Assembly: GCA_964625525.1 (NCBI GenBank) | Contig: CAZVEE010000065.1 | Span: 1-20,007, forward strand | DNA length: 20,007 bases | From: CAZVEE01 sp964625525 | GTDB taxonomy: Bacteria > Pseudomonadota > Alphaproteobacteria > JAJFIK01 | Direction of reading: 5' to 3' | Made by a program: the position numbers and the translations under genes | Shown here: in pieces, positions 7,591 through 15,660 of the stretch | Position numbering within the stretch: position 1 is the first letter of the stretch | Layout: each line of letters opens with the position of its first letter | The notes under the pieces: model-generated | What the model was told of the DNA's origin: nothing | The model's input: the letters and a program-made list of their open reading frames with translations, nothing else | The model's database searches: none

Positions 7591-7806
7591 CGTTATGGAC
7601 CTTCTCGTTTCCCTAATGGGATGATCATCCTCAGGACCCCCCTCATCTTTTGGGCCCCAGTGGGCCCCGCGCGACGGCTGGCAACACGGTGGACAATCCA
7701 GTCCGTGCGCGGGCGGGCAAGCCGGTGAGGCATATTGGGATGATCTGATCGCAGATCTAGTGCCTGCGCCCCGGCTACCGCTAGATATCGTACACGGTTC
7801 AATTTG

Positions 7807-7867
7807 AAACACAAGATAGGGTGGGCGCTTTCCTGTGGATCGCAGGACAGCACCAGATCTTGTGTTT
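7807..7867. repeat. 11-base perfect inverted repeat before gcrA
   Basis: AAACACAAGAT (7807-7817) and ATCTTGTGTTT (7857-7867) are exact reverse complements separated by 39 bases. The right arm runs directly into the DnaA box at 7866-7874, and the spacer contains the imperfect opposing box. The spacing is too wide for a simple dimer operator; looping or cooperative binding of two protein units is possible. Confidence 0.5.
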
Positions 7868-7874
7868 ATCCACA
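7866..7874 (+). promoter_or_regulatory. Perfect DnaA box
   Basis: TTATCCACA equals the classical strong DnaA-binding consensus (TTATNCACA). It lies 276 bases upstream of the gcrA start. An opposing near-match (CGATCCACA read leftward at 7842-7834) sits 23 bases away and differs at one base from the TGATCCACA G-box that I recall from Caulobacter. In Caulobacter crescentus DnaA activates gcrA transcription, so the location is meaningful. Binding here is inferred. Confidence 0.55.
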
Positions 7875-8015
7875 CCCGGGTTGTCCGGGGGCGTCCTATG
7901 GCCTAAGTCTGGGGGCACGGACGGGACAAGCGGCGCAGTGGCGCGCGGCCCGAGGATCTTTCCCGGTTCTGCCCTGATTTGCCCCGTCTTTTCAAGATTT
8001 TATGAGGATGCTGCC

Positions 8016-8882
8016 ATGGCCGATACACTCACGCAGGAACCGCGCGAGGAGATGGCGACCGGCCGCCCGGCGGCTCAGGAGCCAGATTTTCCGGAAATCG
8101 GCGTGCGCCGCTTCGGCATGGTCAATTGGATCGGCCTGTGGACACTTTATCACAAGGAAGTCTCGCGCTTCCTGAAAGTGGCGGCCCAGACGGTCATCGC
8201 GCCAGTGGTCACGACACTGCTCTTCCTTGCTGTCTTTTCCATGGCCTTCACCAGCCGCCGGCCGGACCTGAGTGTGGATCAATTACAGGCCTTTATCGCC
8301 CCCGGTCTTATTATGATGGCGATCCTGCAGAACGCCTTTGCAAATTCCTCGTCGTCGCTGCTGATCTCGAAGGTGCAGGGCAATATCGTGGATGTGCTGA
8401 TGCCGCCATTATCGGCGGGGGAGTTGGCCTTCGCCTTTGTCATGGGGGCGGTGACGCGGGGCCTTGTCTGTGCCATCGCCACTTTTATCCCCATGGCCTT
8501 TTTCGTGCCCTTCGAGTTCAACCACATCTGGGCGATCTTGTATTTCGCCGTGGGCGCGTCCATGACGTTGTCGCTCATGGGACTGATGGCGGGTATGTGG
8601 GCGGAGAAATTCGACCACCTCGCCACCATCACCAATTTCGCCATCACGCCCTTGTCGCTCTTGTCGGGAACGTTTTATTCCATCACCGTATTACCGCAGT
8701 TCGCACAGGATCTGAGCCACTGGAACCCGTTCTTCTATTTCATCGACGGCTTCCGTTACGGCTTCACTGGAGCGGCGGACGGGAATGTGATGATCGGCGT
8801 TGCGCTGACCTTTGGGCTCAATCTGGTTCTGACCATTGCGGCCTATCGGATGTTGGCAAGCGGCTACCGGCTGAAAGCCTGA
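8016..8882 (+). CDS. ABC-2 type transporter membrane subunit
   Basis: This 288-residue membrane protein belongs to the ABC-2 permease family (NodJ/YadH-like), whose members export polysaccharides, lipids or drugs with a separate ATPase. A cytoplasmic N-terminus (1-about 55) is followed by six hydrophobic segments, about 58-76, 93-110, 138-164, 169-192, 204-226 and 257-280. The family's conserved late region is visible in GTFYSITVLPQ (218-228) and the NP.FYFIDGFRYGF stretch (237-250). ATG 8016 follows GAGG (8004-8007); the frame is open further upstream but the homologous part begins after this start. No ATPase partner is encoded in the window, so it must pair with one elsewhere. It is followed by argD after 50 bases, in the same direction. 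The substrate is unknown. Confidence 0.85.
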   Translation: MADTLTQEPREEMATGRPAAQEPDFPEIGVRRFGMVNWIGLWTLYHKEVSRFLKVAAQTVIAPVVTTLLFLAVFSMAFTSRRPDLSVDQLQAFIAPGLIMMAILQNAFANSSSSLLISKVQGNIVDVLMPPLSAGELAFAFVMGAVTRGLVCAIATFIPMAFFVPFEFNHIWAILYFAVGASMTLSLMGLMAGMWAEKFDHLATITNFAITPLSLLSGTFYSITVLPQFAQDLSHWNPFFYFIDGFRYGFTGAADGNVMIGVALTFGLNLVLTIAAYRMLASGYRLKA

Positions 8883-8932
8883 CCTCTGGCGCGATGCAAG
8901 CGGGGCCGCCAAAGGCCCTTTGAGGAGTTCCC

Positions 8933-10108
8933 ATGATCGATCCGGTGCTGCCGACCTATGCGCGGGCGGATCTCACTTTCGTGAAAGGTGAGGGGCCGTA
9001 TCTGCTGACTGAAACGGGCGAACGCTATCTGGATTTCGCCGCCGGCATCGGCGTCAATGCGCTGGGCCATAGTCATGCCGGCGTGGTGGAGGCCTTGAAA
9101 GCCCAAGCCGAGGCGTTGTGGCATGTCTCCAATCTCTATGGCATTCCGGACCAGGAGCGGTTGGCGCGCCGGCTCGTGGAGGCGACATTCGCCGACACGG
9201 TGTTCTTTTCCAATTCTGGCGCGGAAGCCGTGGAGTGCGCCCTGAAAATGGCGCGCCGCTACCAGACCGCCCAAGGCAAGCCAGAGCGCTGGCGCGTGAT
9301 CACGATGGAGGGGGCGTTTCATGGACGCACTCTGGCGACCATCGCGGCGGGCGGTCAGGCCAAGCATCTGGACGGGTTCGGCCCGCCGGTGGAAGGCTTC
9401 GACCATGTGCCCTTCGGTGATCATGATGCCTTGCGGGCCGCTTTCGGGCCGGAAACGGCGGCCCTTCTCATGGAGCCGATCCTGGGCGAGGGGGGGATTC
9501 GTCCGGTTCCGCCCCAATGTCTGCGCGGGGTGCGGGAGCTGTGCGATGAGCATGGCGTGCTGTTGATCCTGGACGAAGTGCAGACCGGCAACGGGCGCAC
9601 GGGCAGGTTTTATGCCCATGAACATGCCGGCATCGCCCCTGATATTCTGTGCACGGCCAAGGGGCTCGGCAATGGCGTGCCCATTGGCGCGACGCTTGCG
9701 CGCGAGGCAGTGGGGGCGGCCATGACCGCGGGCTCCCATGGCTCGACTTTCGGGGGGAACCCACTGGCTATGGCAGTGGGCAATGCGGTGCTCGATGTGC
9801 TGCTGGCGCCGGGTTTTCTTGACACGGTCGCGGCACGGGGGGCGCATCTGAAAGCGGAACTGGAGGGTCTGGCCGCCCAGTTCCCCCATGTTATCGAAGC
9901 GGTGCGCGGCGAGGGTCTGATGCTGGGCCTTAAGCTGAAAGTGCCGAACACGGAGATGGTCGCGGCCTTACGCGATGAGGGGCTCTTGAGTGTGGGGGGC
10001 GGTGACAATGCGGTGCGCTTGCTGCCGCCCCTGATTATCGACGACGCCCATGTGAGCGAGGCGCTCGACAAGATCGCGACCGTCTGCGGACGGTTCGTGC
10101 GCGACTGA
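8933..10108 (+). CDS. argD: Acetylornithine aminotransferase ArgD
   Basis: This PLP-dependent class-III aminotransferase converts N-acetylglutamate semialdehyde to N-acetylornithine in arginine biosynthesis; many homologues also act on succinyl-diaminopimelate in lysine synthesis. The 391-residue product shows the cofactor-phosphate site SNSGAEAVE (93-101), the FHGRT segment (129-133), the cofactor-ring aspartate D214 in LILDEVQTGNGRTG (211-224), the Schiff-base lysine K243 in TAKGLGNGVPIGA (241-253) and the HGSTFGGNPLA loop (269-279). Length is normal. ATG 8933 follows GAGGAG (8922-8927). argF starts about 50 bases downstream in the same direction, a pairing seen in many alphaproteobacteria and consistent with one operon. 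Confidence 0.95.
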   Translation: MIDPVLPTYARADLTFVKGEGPYLLTETGERYLDFAAGIGVNALGHSHAGVVEALKAQAEALWHVSNLYGIPDQERLARRLVEATFADTVFFSNSGAEAVECALKMARRYQTAQGKPERWRVITMEGAFHGRTLATIAAGGQAKHLDGFGPPVEGFDHVPFGDHDALRAAFGPETAALLMEPILGEGGIRPVPPQCLRGVRELCDEHGVLLILDEVQTGNGRTGRFYAHEHAGIAPDILCTAKGLGNGVPIGATLAREAVGAAMTAGSHGSTFGGNPLAMAVGNAVLDVLLAPGFLDTVAARGAHLKAELEGLAAQFPHVIEAVRGEGLMLGLKLKVPNTEMVAALRDEGLLSVGGGDNAVRLLPPLIIDDAHVSEALDKIATVCGRFVRD

Positions 10109-10157
10109 TGTGCAATCCTGAACCCGACCTGGGGCCATGTCCCCGAGGAACCACACC

Positions 10158-11096
10158 ATGACCCAGTCCGCCTCCCGCCATTTCCTCGACCTCAAGGATC
10201 ATGACGCGGACACGCTGCGCGCCATCATTGATCATGCGCGCGCGCAAAAGGAGCGCCGTCAGGGCCGCCCGCGCGGCGCCCGGGACAGCATGCCGCTGGC
10301 GGAAGGCCGGGTCCTGGCGCTGATTTTTGAGCAAGTCTCGACCCGCACGCGCGTTTCCTTTGATGTGGGTATGCGCCAGATGGGCGGCGAGACACTGTTC
10401 CTCACCGGCCATGAGCTGCAACTGGGCCGGGGGGAGAGCATTTCCGACACCGCGCGCGTGCTCTCGCGCTATGTGGATGTGCTGATGGCGCGGGTGCTTG
10501 ATCACCAGTTGCTGGCTGATCTTGCAGCGCATGCGGATGTTCCGGTCATCAACGGTCTGACCAAGCGCAGCCATCCCTGTCAGATCATGGCCGATGTGCT
10601 GACCTTCGAGGAGCGCAAAGGGTCGATCGCTGGGCGCAAAGTGGCCTGGTGCGGGGACGTAAATAATGTGGCCGTCTCCTGGATCGAAGCGGCGGTGCGC
10701 TTGGGGTTCGAGATCACCATGGCCTCGCCGCCCCATCACGGCCCCAGCCATGAAGTGCGCGAATGGGTGCAGGCCGAAGGCGGTAAAGTCTATTTCACGG
10801 AAGATCCGGTAGAAGCCGTGACCGGGGCGGACTGTGTGGTCACGGACACCTGGGTGTCATTGGGGGATGAAGATACGGAAAGCCGCTACGCACGCCTGCG
10901 CCCGTTTCAGGTCACGCAGGAGCTGATGGCGCGCGCGGCGAGCGATGCAGTGTTCCTCCATTGTCTGCCGGCCCATCGGGGCGAAGAGATGACAGCGGAG
11001 GTTATTGACGGGCCTCAGTCCGCCGTATGGGACGAGGCGGAAAACCGTCTGCATGCGCAAAAAAGCGTCATCGCTTGGTGTCTTGGGACGCTCTGA
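10158..11096 (+). CDS. argF: Ornithine carbamoyltransferase ArgF
   Basis: This cytoplasmic enzyme condenses ornithine with carbamoyl phosphate to citrulline, the sixth step of arginine synthesis. The 312-residue product has the carbamoyl-phosphate motif STRTR (61-65), HPCQ (139-142), the ornithine-binding DTWVSLG (230-236; many homologues have SMG here) and the catalytic HCLPAHRGEE (268-277). The start at 10158 is favoured over the in-frame ATG at 10137 because GAGGAA (10145-10150) lies seven bases before it and would fall inside the longer reading. It follows argD and precedes hslO by 44 bases. Confidence 0.95.
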   Translation: MTQSASRHFLDLKDHDADTLRAIIDHARAQKERRQGRPRGARDSMPLAEGRVLALIFEQVSTRTRVSFDVGMRQMGGETLFLTGHELQLGRGESISDTARVLSRYVDVLMARVLDHQLLADLAAHADVPVINGLTKRSHPCQIMADVLTFEERKGSIAGRKVAWCGDVNNVAVSWIEAAVRLGFEITMASPPHHGPSHEVREWVQAEGGKVYFTEDPVEAVTGADCVVTDTWVSLGDEDTESRYARLRPFQVTQELMARAASDAVFLHCLPAHRGEEMTAEVIDGPQSAVWDEAENRLHAQKSVIAWCLGTL

Positions 11097-11140
11097 GTAC
11101 GGACATCGCGCGACTCTCCACGATAGGAAGGCAACCGCCC

Positions 11141-12175
11141 ATGGCCTCGGACCGGCCGTTGAAATCGTTGACCCCCTCCGCCGCCTCGGAAGACATGGTG
11201 CTGCCCTTCCAGGTGGAGAGCACAGGCGTGCGGGGCCGTTATGTGCGCCTGGGCGATACGGTGGATACGATCCTGGGGCGCCATGATTATCCGGCACCTG
11301 TGTCGGAACTGCTGGGTGAGGCGCTGCTGGTGGCGGCGCTTCTGGGCTCGGCGCTGAAAACCGATGGCGGCTTGATCCTGCAAATCCACAGTGACAATGG
11401 TCCGGTGTCGTTGCTTGTGGCGTCCTATGCGGCGCCGGGGGGGCTGCGCGGCTATGCCATGGCGGATCGCGAGCGGGTTGAGGCGCTGGCGGCGGAGCTG
11501 GGCCGGCCTTTGGAGCAAAGAGACCTGCTGGGCGAAGGGCGCTTTGCCATCACCATCGATCCCGGCGCGGGCTTGCATCGCTATCAGGGCATTGTGGCGC
11601 TGTCACCCGCCGGGCTCGCGGCCTCCATTCATGATTATTTCCGCCAGTCCGAACAGATCGCCACGCGGCTGGTGCTGGCGGTGGGCCAGCGTCTCGTGCC
11701 TGGTGCGAGAAATGAAGGCGCGCGCTGGCGGGCGGGCGGTATTTTGATCCAGCACATGGCCGTTGAAGGCGGTGCGGCTGATGAAGAGGAGCGTCAGGCG
11801 CGCGCGCTGGCTGCGGCGACCGTCTATACGGAGGGCGGGGAGCCGGTGGAGGAGGCCTGGAACCGGGTCACCTTGCTGCTTGACACGACCGAAGCCCATG
11901 AGTTGCTCGATCCTCTCGTGGCGCCCGAGCGGCTGCTTTTGCGCCTCTTCCACGAGGACGGGGTGCGCGTTTATGACAAGGCCAGCTTGACCTTAGACTG
12001 TAGGTGTACGCCGGATCGGCTTCAGGGGATTTTGAACCGCTATGTGAACGAAGATCGCGCGGATCTGGTGGAGGACGGGGCCATCAGCATGCGGTGCGAA
12101 TTCTGCAATAAGACCTTCCGCTTCGATCCGGACACGCTTGCGAGTATGGACGATGCGGACACGGCAAAGGGATGA
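11141..12175 (+). CDS. hslO: Redox-regulated chaperone Hsp33
   Basis: Hsp33 is a cytoplasmic holdase chaperone switched on by oxidation of a C-terminal zinc centre. The 344-residue product carries the four zinc cysteines as C287-x-C289 and C319-x-x-C322, the diagnostic spacing of the family. The N-terminal domain includes VRGRYVRLGD (30-39) and the linker region precedes the cysteines. It is about 50 residues longer than E. coli Hsp33 (292). ATG 11141 is chosen because AGGAAGG (11125-11131) precedes it; the frame is open back into argF but without homology. A GACTC site (GANTC class) lies at 11112-11116. The end overlaps the next gene by four bases (ATGA), so the two are translationally coupled. 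Confidence 0.93.
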   Translation: MASDRPLKSLTPSAASEDMVLPFQVESTGVRGRYVRLGDTVDTILGRHDYPAPVSELLGEALLVAALLGSALKTDGGLILQIHSDNGPVSLLVASYAAPGGLRGYAMADRERVEALAAELGRPLEQRDLLGEGRFAITIDPGAGLHRYQGIVALSPAGLAASIHDYFRQSEQIATRLVLAVGQRLVPGARNEGARWRAGGILIQHMAVEGGAADEEERQARALAAATVYTEGGEPVEEAWNRVTLLLDTTEAHELLDPLVAPERLLLRLFHEDGVRVYDKASLTLDCRCTPDRLQGILNRYVNEDRADLVEDGAISMRCEFCNKTFRFDPDTLASMDDADTAKG

Positions 12176-12759
12176 TGACCGTGCGACCTCTCTTGTTGGC
12201 CCTGATGGGCCTTGTCTTGCTGACCGCTTGCGGCGGTCCGAGCACGCTGCCGCTGCCGGAGATCGGCTACACCGCGCCGCCATTACGTCTGGATGCGGAA
12301 GGCCCGGTGGAGGTCGTGGACCTCTACCGTCCGCCCTTGCGCGCGCCCCATGTGGAACACCGCTTCCGCGTGGCGCCGGCCCAGATTGCGCGGGCCTGGG
12401 CGCGGGATCGGCTGGATCTGACCGGCGGCGCTGGGGCCGTGAAGCTGACCATTATGGAGGCGAGCGTCATTGAGGAGCCGATCGCGCCTAAGGGCGGGCT
12501 CTTCGGCTGGCTGCGGGCTGATCCCGAGCGCCGTCTTGTCGCGCGTCTGGCGGTGCAGCTTGATTTCGTCGGCGCCACCGGCGCGGCCAGCACCGAGGCA
12601 ACCGCCATTGTCACCCGCACTGTGCTGGAAGGCGTGGACGAAGCAGCGCTGGAACGGGTCTATTTCGAGATGATCGAGGAGCTGGAAACAGTCTTTGACG
12701 CGGAAATGGCGCGTGAGCTCACGCGCACATTCCAGCCGGCGTTTCAGCGAGCGGCTTGA
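12172..12759 (+). CDS. Putative lipoprotein of unknown function
   Basis: The 195-residue product starts with a lipoprotein signal: basic MMTVR, hydrophobic core, and lipobox LTAC with the lipidated cysteine at C20. The mature part has no membrane segment and no motif I recognise. It contains VEVVDLYRPPLRAPHVEHRF (about 46-65) and a C-terminal helical, acidic stretch (about 150-195). The start overlaps the hslO stop as ATGA, with AAAGG (12166-12170) just before; an ATG at 12175 is an alternative. It ends directly against argE on the other strand. Position after argF-hslO suggests co-expression, but no function follows from that. Confidence 0.8.
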   Translation: MMTVRPLLLALMGLVLLTACGGPSTLPLPEIGYTAPPLRLDAEGPVEVVDLYRPPLRAPHVEHRFRVAPAQIARAWARDRLDLTGGAGAVKLTIMEASVIEEPIAPKGGLFGWLRADPERRLVARLAVQLDFVGATGAASTEATAIVTRTVLEGVDEAALERVYFEMIEELETVFDAEMARELTRTFQPAFQRAA

Positions 12760-12762
12760 TCA
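12757..12762. other. Abutting convergent stop codons in the palindrome TGATCA
   Basis: The lipoprotein gene ends with TGA at 12757-12759, and argE, read leftward, ends with TGA whose complement TCA occupies 12760-12762. The two stop codons form TGATCA with no base between genes. No terminator can fit between them, so each transcript must run into the opposite gene. Confidence 0.9.
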
Positions 12763-13941
12763 GTCGCGGATTGCCTCCACCAGCCGTGCGAGAAACTGCG
12801 TGCACTGATCCAATTGGGTGCGGGCCAAGAACTCATCGGGCTTGTGAGCCTGCGCGATATCACCAGGGCCGCAGACCACGGACGGAATATCGATGGCCTG
12901 GAACAGGCCCGCTTCGGTGCCATAGGCGACCGCATGAACGTTGTTTTGCTGCGCCAGACGCAAGACGAGTGCTTCGGCCGGAGATCCGTCTTCGGCCCGC
13001 AGACCTGGAGACAGGCTCTGGCGTTCCGTTTCAATGGTGGCCTGGGGTGCGCGAGTGCGCATGGCCGGCACCAACTCGTTTTGCGTAAAGGTCTGCACGC
13101 GGGTCAGGATTTCGTCTTCGTCCGTACCCGGCAAGGGGCGGCATTCCCATATGACCTGGCACTCGCCGGGGATGATGTTCACGGCCGTACCGCCGTCAAT
13201 GCGACCCACGGACAGGGTCGTGCAGGGTGGGTCGAAACGGCCCGACGGATCGCCCCGCTCGCGCATGTCCTGGGCCAATTCCTCTAGGAACAGCACCAGG
13301 CGGGCCGCCGCGGTCACGGCGCTGACGCCTTCATGCGTGCGGCTCGAATGAGCCTCTTGGCCGGTAATCCGGGTCTGGAAGGTCTGTATGCCCTTATGGG
13401 CATTGACCACGGTCATGCTTGTCGGCTCTCCGATAATGGCGATGGCCGGGCGCGGACGATGGGCGGCGATATGCTCCAGCATGGGCCGCACACCAACACA
13501 GCCGATTTCCTCGTCATAGGAGAAGGCCAGATGGATTGGCCGGGCCGCCCGCGCGGCGACGAAATCTGGCACCAGCGCCAGGACAGCGGCGAGGAACCCT
13601 TTCATATCCGTCGCGCCGCGCCCGTATAAAAGCCCCTGGCGTTCGGTCAGGCGGAACGGATCGCTTGACCAGTCCTGCCCGTCCACCGGCACCACATCCG
13701 TGTGGCCTGACAAAATGATCCCGCCCGCCACATCCGGCCCGATGGTCGCGTATAGATTGGCTTTGGTGCCGTCTTCATTCATCACCCGCTCATGGGCCAC
13801 GCCATGGGCATCCAGATAGGCGGTGACGAAGTCGACCAGCGCCAGATTAGAATTGCGGCTGGTGGTATCGAAGGCGACGAGTTCGGCCAGCATGGCCTCG
13901 GCCGAATAGCGTGGCGGTGTTCCGTAGGCGGACTCGGTCAT
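12760..13941 (-). CDS. argE: Acetylornithine deacetylase ArgE
   Basis: This M20-family metallohydrolase releases ornithine from N-acetylornithine, feeding ArgF encoded on the opposite strand. The 393-residue product has the two-metal site residues H80 and D82 (SGHTDVVPVDG, 78-88), D112 (YGRGATDMKGF, 106-116), E144/E145 (SYDEEIGCVG) and E172 (GEPTS), and a C-terminal QAHKPDEF with the last metal-binding histidine. The dimerisation domain with HKGIQTFQ and GQEAHSS (about 182-200) interrupts the catalytic domain as expected. A GAGGAGAC site lies just before the start at 13941. It follows trkH by 36 bases in the same direction. Having argE besides argD and argF suggests the linear pathway; an argJ elsewhere cannot be excluded. 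Confidence 0.92.
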   Translation of the reverse strand: MTESAYGTPPRYSAEAMLAELVAFDTTSRNSNLALVDFVTAYLDAHGVAHERVMNEDGTKANLYATIGPDVAGGIILSGHTDVVPVDGQDWSSDPFRLTERQGLLYGRGATDMKGFLAAVLALVPDFVAARAARPIHLAFSYDEEIGCVGVRPMLEHIAAHRPRPAIAIIGEPTSMTVVNAHKGIQTFQTRITGQEAHSSRTHEGVSAVTAAARLVLFLEELAQDMRERGDPSGRFDPPCTTLSVGRIDGGTAVNIIPGECQVIWECRPLPGTDEDEILTRVQTFTQNELVPAMRTRAPQATIETERQSLSPGLRAEDGSPAEALVLRLAQQNNVHAVAYGTEAGLFQAIDIPSVVCGPGDIAQAHKPDEFLARTQLDQCTQFLARLVEAIRD

Positions 13942-13977
13942 GGCGTCTCCTCAAGGCCGTATCTTGAACACGATAGT

Positions 13978-15438
13978 CTAGCGCCAGAAAGTCCGGGTGA
14001 ACATCACCAGCACCGTGAAGAGTTCCAGCCGCCCCAGCAGCATGGCCGCCGCCAGCAGCCATTTCGCCAGATCCGGCAAGGGCTGAAAGGATCCGGCGGG
14101 GCCGATTGTCTCACCCAGTCCCGGCCCCACATTGGCCAGCGCCGTGCCCGCCGCGGACATGGCCGTCAACGTGTCGAGGCCCAAATGCGCGAGTGCCACC
14201 GACAGGATCCCGAACAACAGCGCGAAGAGGAAGATAAAACTCGTCACCGACGTGATCACGCCAGAGGCAATGGGCCTGCCGCCAAAGCGGGGAATGAACA
14301 CGCCATGGGGCAGCATGACCCGCTTGATTTCACTCGCCATCACCGCCCACAGCACATGCAGGCGGAAGATCTTGATGCCGCAGGACGTGGACCCCGCACA
14401 GCCGCCAATGAACATGGTGAAAAAGAACACGGTCACCGCGAACGGCCCCCACGCACCATAATCGGTGGTGGCATAGCCCGTGCCCGTCAGCACGGAAACG
14501 ATATTGAAGGACGCATAGCGCAGAGCCTCTAGGGGCGCGGCGATGTCGTTCGAGATCTGGTACAGCGTCATGGTGATCACCAGCGCGGCGACAATGCCGA
14601 AGAACAAACGCACCTGCGGATCGCGCCACAGATTGCCCGGTTTGCCCCGCAAGGCGAGCAGATAGAGCACGAAAGGCAGGCTGCCGGCGATCATGAACAC
14701 CGTCGCAATGGCATCAATCGAGGCACTGTCGAAGTGACCAATGGAGGCGTCGCGGGTCGAAAAGCCGCCCGTGGCGACCGTGGTCATGGCATGGGCGATG
14801 GCGTCGAAAGGGGACATGCCGGCGGCCCGATAGGCCATGGCGCAGGCCGCCGAAATCGCCACATAGAGCATGGCGATCGACAGCACGATCTGGGTCATCC
14901 GGGGCGAGATCTTCTCCGACTTGTCGGAGGATTCCATATGAAAGAGCTGCATCCCGCCCACTTGCAGCATGGGCAGAATAGCGATGGCCATGACGATGAT
15001 GCCGATACCGCCCAGCCATTGCAGCAGCGCTCGCCACATCAACACGCCCGGCGAGGCCGTATCGAGCCCGACAATCACCGTGGACCCGGTGGTGGTCAGG
15101 CCGGACATGGCCTCGAAGAAGGCATCCGCATAGCTGAGATTGAGCGAGCCCATGGTGAACGGGATGGCCGCAAATACGACGGTCACGACCCAGGCCAGAC
15201 TCGTCAGCAGGAAAGCCTGGCGTAAAGTCAGATCGTCCTGATGGCCTGCATGCGAGATCCACAGGCCCACACCCAGAAACAGGGTCACACCCGCAGACAC
15301 GGTGAAGACGCGCCAGTCCGGATGGTCAAGGGACAGGTCAATCAAAGCCGGAATAACCATCGCCGCGCCGAGCGTGGTCAGCAGAATGCCCAGGACGAGC
15401 AGGACAGGGCGGAACCGCTTCAAAGTGACCCCCGGCAA
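13978..15438 (-). CDS. trkH: Potassium uptake channel subunit TrkH
   Basis: TrkH is the inner-membrane channel subunit of the Trk K+ uptake system, gated by the cytoplasmic NAD-binding protein TrkA. The 486-residue product is hydrophobic throughout and shows the four selectivity-filter loops of the family: TTTGS (115-119), ATGGF (222-226), LTGTG (317-321) and NVGPG (436-440). Length is close to E. coli TrkH (483). The start is uncertain: no ATG or GTG lies in frame before residue 27, so TTG at 15438 is used, with TTG at 15423 (after a GGGGG stretch) as alternative. The frame is closed by TAG upstream near 15492. No trkA is in the window. A long structured leader (15439-15788) separates it from metZ. 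Confidence 0.92.
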   Translation of the reverse strand: MPGVTLKRFRPVLLVLGILLTTLGAAMVIPALIDLSLDHPDWRVFTVSAGVTLFLGVGLWISHAGHQDDLTLRQAFLLTSLAWVVTVVFAAIPFTMGSLNLSYADAFFEAMSGLTTTGSTVIVGLDTASPGVLMWRALLQWLGGIGIIVMAIAILPMLQVGGMQLFHMESSDKSEKISPRMTQIVLSIAMLYVAISAACAMAYRAAGMSPFDAIAHAMTTVATGGFSTRDASIGHFDSASIDAIATVFMIAGSLPFVLYLLALRGKPGNLWRDPQVRLFFGIVAALVITMTLYQISNDIAAPLEALRYASFNIVSVLTGTGYATTDYGAWGPFAVTVFFFTMFIGGCAGSTSCGIKIFRLHVLWAVMASEIKRVMLPHGVFIPRFGGRPIASGVITSVTSFIFLFALLFGILSVALAHLGLDTLTAMSAAGTALANVGPGLGETIGPAGSFQPLPDLAKWLLAAAMLLGRLELFTVLVMFTRTFWR

Positions 15439-15470
15439 CGGCGCGACTGTGATGGGTGCCGGCGGGAATG

Positions 15471-15505
15471 CCGGCCCGGTAGGGGCATAGCGCTATCCGG
15501 GCCGG
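15471..15505 (-). promoter_or_regulatory. Nine-pair dyad in the trkH leader
   Basis: CCGGCCCGG (15471-15479) and CCGGGCCGG (15497-15505) are exact reverse complements. Between them lies a second palindrome, ATAGCGCTAT (15487-15496). It sits 33 bases before the TTG assigned to trkH. It may act as an RNA hairpin in the leader or as a DNA site; nothing shows which. Confidence 0.5.
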
Positions 15506-15660
15506 TCACAAGGGTCAAGTCGAGGGTCCTGCCAGGGCGTGACCCATCGAGGCCGGAAGCGGCGTTGCCGATGATGCTTTGGACTTCCCGGCGGGTCAGG
15601 GGGAGCTTGCGGATCTCGCCCAGCACGGTTGGGATTGGGCCTGCTTAATCCGTGCCGGGG

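Larger units (their letters stand above)
7591..8015. other. Gene-free divergent control region between gcrA and the ABC-2 permease gene
   Basis: These 425 bases contain no credible gene. They hold a perfect DnaA box (7866-7874), an imperfect one facing it (7834-7842), a weaker match at 7688-7696, and several dyads: GATCTG/CAGATC (7742-7747, 7752-7757), ATCTAG/CTAGAT (7755-7760, 7781-7786), TTCAA-T-TTGAA (7798-7808), and an 11-base inverted repeat (7807-7817, 7857-7867). A doublet of GGGCCCC lies near 7661-7678. I could not identify convincing -35/-10 pairs on either strand. The stretch should carry the promoters of both gcrA (leftward) and the permease unit (rightward). Confidence 0.6.

Noticed and set aside
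7591..7875. Leftward open frame extending gcrA by 95 codons
   Set aside because: The GcrA family begins at the MAWTDDRVE stretch, which has its own ribosome-binding site; the upstream part is Pro/Arg/Ser-rich, without similarity, and contains the DnaA box region.
7821..8015. Open frame running into the ABC-2 permease gene from upstream
   Set aside because: It is open by chance in GC-rich DNA; GAGG before ATG 8016 and the family-like beginning support the shorter gene.
7591..8015. Replication origin before gcrA
   Set aside because: Only one perfect DnaA box is present, with no AT-rich unwinding tract and none of the usual origin neighbours; control of gcrA explains the box better.
13792..14532. 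246-codon rightward frame opposite argE and trkH
   Set aside because: It is rich in His, Gln, Arg and Gly, the usual composition of an antisense shadow of GC-rich genes, and lies over the conserved TrkH frame.
15420..15626. 68-codon leftward frame with GTG start between metZ and trkH
   Set aside because: The first 30 codons have GC-rich third positions, but there is no ribosome-binding site or recognisable similarity, and it overlaps the trkH start. It could be a gene remnant; I cannot support it.
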